From contig JBBSDV010000019.1 in NCBI GenBank assembly GCA_038240335.1, positions 1-24,274 of the forward strand: a DNA stretch of 24,274 nucleotides, written 5' to 3'. Positions 22,841 through 24,274 of the stretch are shown here, in pieces (position 1 is the first letter of the stretch; every line of letters begins with the position of its first letter). Source of the stretch: JBBSDV01 sp038240335. GTDB lineage: Bacteria; Chloroflexota; Dehalococcoidia; DSTF01; JACRBR01. The translations under genes and the position numbers were made by a program. Under the pieces are notes generated by a model. The model saw only the letters and a program-made list of their open reading frames with translations, ran no database searches and was not told the origin of the DNA.

Positions 22841-24274
22841 ATGGGCATCCTTGCGGGCAATCGGCGGCGGCGCTGGCGCTCCGAAGACACGGAGCAGCCG
22901 GACCCGAAGAAACAGCTCGGGCATCGGCTCTGGGTGCTGCGCATCATCGTCGTCATCGCCTTTGCCGCACTCACGGTGCAGCTCGCGCGCCTGCAGCTAG
23001 TCAATGGCAGCGAGTTCCAGCGCCGCGCTGCGAGCAACCAGCTCCGCATCGAACCCGTCATCCCGTCACGCGGGCTGATCTACGATCGCAACGGCGTGCC
23101 GCTGGTGGAGAACGTGCCCGGCTTCTCGGCGGCCGTCGTCGCCGCCGACATCCCGAAATCGAATGAGCTCGCGATCGCCGCCGGCATCGAGAAGCTGCTG
23201 GGCGTGCCGGCGCTGGAGACGACGCTGAAGATCGAGCAGGCCCGCGCGTCGAAAGACCCCTTCGCGCCGATCATCGTCAAGGACGGTCTTGACCAGCAGA
23301 CGGCGTTCCACGTGCGCGAGCAGTTGCCGACGATGCCCGGCGTCCAGATTCTCGTCGACCCAGTCCGCCACTACACCGCAGGCTCGCTGCTTTCCGACGT
23401 GCTCGGGTATACGGGCCGGGTTGATGAGCAGGACTTCGCGACGCTGCAGGACAAGGGCTACGTCGCCAGCGACAACATCGGCAAGGCCGGCGTCGAGGCA
23501 GCGTACGAGCAGTACCTGCGCGGGACGACGGGCCGCAAGGAGATCGAGAAGGACGCATCGGGCCGCGAGCTGCGCACACTCGGCGCGGATGCCGCGATTC
23601 CGGGCAACGACCTCGTGCTCTCGATCGACCTCGACCTGCAGAAGAAGGCGACCGATCTCGTGACACAAGCGGCGAATGGCGGCCAGGCCGCGGCGGTCGT
23701 GATGGACGTCCACAGCGGCGAAGTGCTGGCGCTCGTCTCGCTGCCGGACTACGACAACAACATTTTCTCCGGCAAGATCGACGAGGCGAAACTCGAGCAG
23801 TACCTCAACGACCCGCAGAAGCCGCTGGTGAACCACGCGCTCGCGGAGCAGTACGCACCGGGTTCGATCTTCAAGCAGGTTACGGGAGCGGCGGCACTGC
23901 AAGAGGGCGTCGCTGTGCCGTCGACAACGATCACGAGCCGCGGCTTCATCAATATCCCGAACCAGTACGACCCGTCGGTCGTCTACACGTTCCGCGACTG
24001 GCGCGAGCTCGGCACACTCGACTTCTACGGCGGCGTCGCGATGTCGTCGGACGTCTACTTCTACTATCTCAGCGGCGGTTACACCGCGTACGGCGAAAAC
24101 TTCAAGGGTCTCGGCGTCGACCGGCTGGCGCGGTATGCGCGGCAGTTCGGGCTGGGCCGCGCGACCGGGATCGATATCGCCGGTGAGGCGGATGGCAACA
24201 TCCCCGACCCGGCGTGGAAGAAGCAGACCTTCGGCGACGACTGGTTCCTCGGCGACACCTACAACATGGGCATC
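22841..24274 (+). CDS. mrdA: Penicillin-binding protein 2 (elongation transpeptidase), 3' end outside window
   Basis: The first 478 residues of a class B penicillin-binding protein, the elongasome transpeptidase. It has a basic cytoplasmic N-terminus (RRRRWR), one membrane helix (about 33-53, LWVLRIIVVIAFAALTVQL), the dimerisation/pedestal domain (SRGLIYDRNGVPLVENVPGF) and the start of the transpeptidase domain. The catalytic SxxK is in YAPGSIFKQVTG and the second motif is SSD in AMSSDVYFYYLS, which is typical for PBP2. KTG would lie beyond the edge. ATG 22841 has AGGAG close by (spacing 3). Position after mreCD is the usual one, and rodA may follow outside the window. Confidence 0.93.
   Translation, partial: MGILAGNRRRRWRSEDTEQPDPKKQLGHRLWVLRIIVVIAFAALTVQLARLQLVNGSEFQRRAASNQLRIEPVIPSRGLIYDRNGVPLVENVPGFSAAVVAADIPKSNELAIAAGIEKLLGVPALETTLKIEQARASKDPFAPIIVKDGLDQQTAFHVREQLPTMPGVQILVDPVRHYTAGSLLSDVLGYTGRVDEQDFATLQDKGYVASDNIGKAGVEAAYEQYLRGTTGRKEIEKDASGRELRTLGADAAIPGNDLVLSIDLDLQKKATDLVTQAANGGQAAAVVMDVHSGEVLALVSLPDYDNNIFSGKIDEAKLEQYLNDPQKPLVNHALAEQYAPGSIFKQVTGAAALQEGVAVPSTTITSRGFINIPNQYDPSVVYTFRDWRELGTLDFYGGVAMSSDVYFYYLSGGYTAYGENFKGLGVDRLARYARQFGLGRATGIDIAGEADGNIPDPAWKKQTFGDDWFLGDTYNMGI

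Overview
The window is high-GC bacterial chromosome with tightly packed genes, several TTG and GTG starts, and repeat-rich intergenic gaps. The gene content best fits an environmental Chloroflexota, perhaps Dehalococcoidia-like: mreC-mreD followed by mrdA, a TgpA-like membrane protein, a PQQ-type propeller lipoprotein, a MogA/MoaB protein and a Baeyer-Villiger monooxygenase. There is no rRNA or other marker gene, so this assignment is an inference. I found no rRNA, tRNA or CRISPR array.

Layout. At the left edge a partial XRE-type regulator (minus) diverges from a secreted GxSxG hydrolase (477-3002). A convergent hairpin follows, then a minus-strand run: a 4-hydroxyacetophenone-type BVMO (3093-5009), a transglutaminase-like membrane protein that has lost its catalytic triad (5288-7591), a PQQ-repeat lipoprotein (7853-9181) and a HAD hydrolase (9268-9996). 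A small plus-strand membrane protein (10276-10749) precedes a minus-strand pair: an M20 amidohydrolase and a tandem GrpB protein, sharing a 4-base GTGA overlap. Next come two coupled single-domain receiver proteins, both without the phosphoacceptor Asp (13580-14319).

The most distinctive region is 14711-19540, a minus-strand phage-derived operon. In transcription order it encodes a small three-helix membrane protein, a 72-aa ORF, a terminase-small-subunit-like protein, an XhlA-like coiled-coil/TM protein, a large terminase, a Cys-cluster HTH protein and an SPP1-gp6-like portal. It stops there: no capsid, protease, tail, lysin or integrase is visible. A GAAC-N4-GTTC box of the Gram-positive LexA type sits between the -35 and -10 of its likely promoter, so the module may be SOS-inducible. 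A perfect hairpin covers the ribosome binding site and start codon of the TerS-like gene.

The right part is plus-strand housekeeping: a MogA/MoaB protein (19722-20204), a methyltransferase ORF carrying two compensating frameshifts (20294-21022), mreC, mreD and a 3'-truncated mrdA (PBP2), which belong to the rod-shape/elongasome system.

The intergenic gaps hold four kinds of repeat: period-7 arrays with different unit sequences, an 'acgatccacag' family (4 copies), a double-palindrome element (2 copies) and a 46-bp direct repeat (2 copies).
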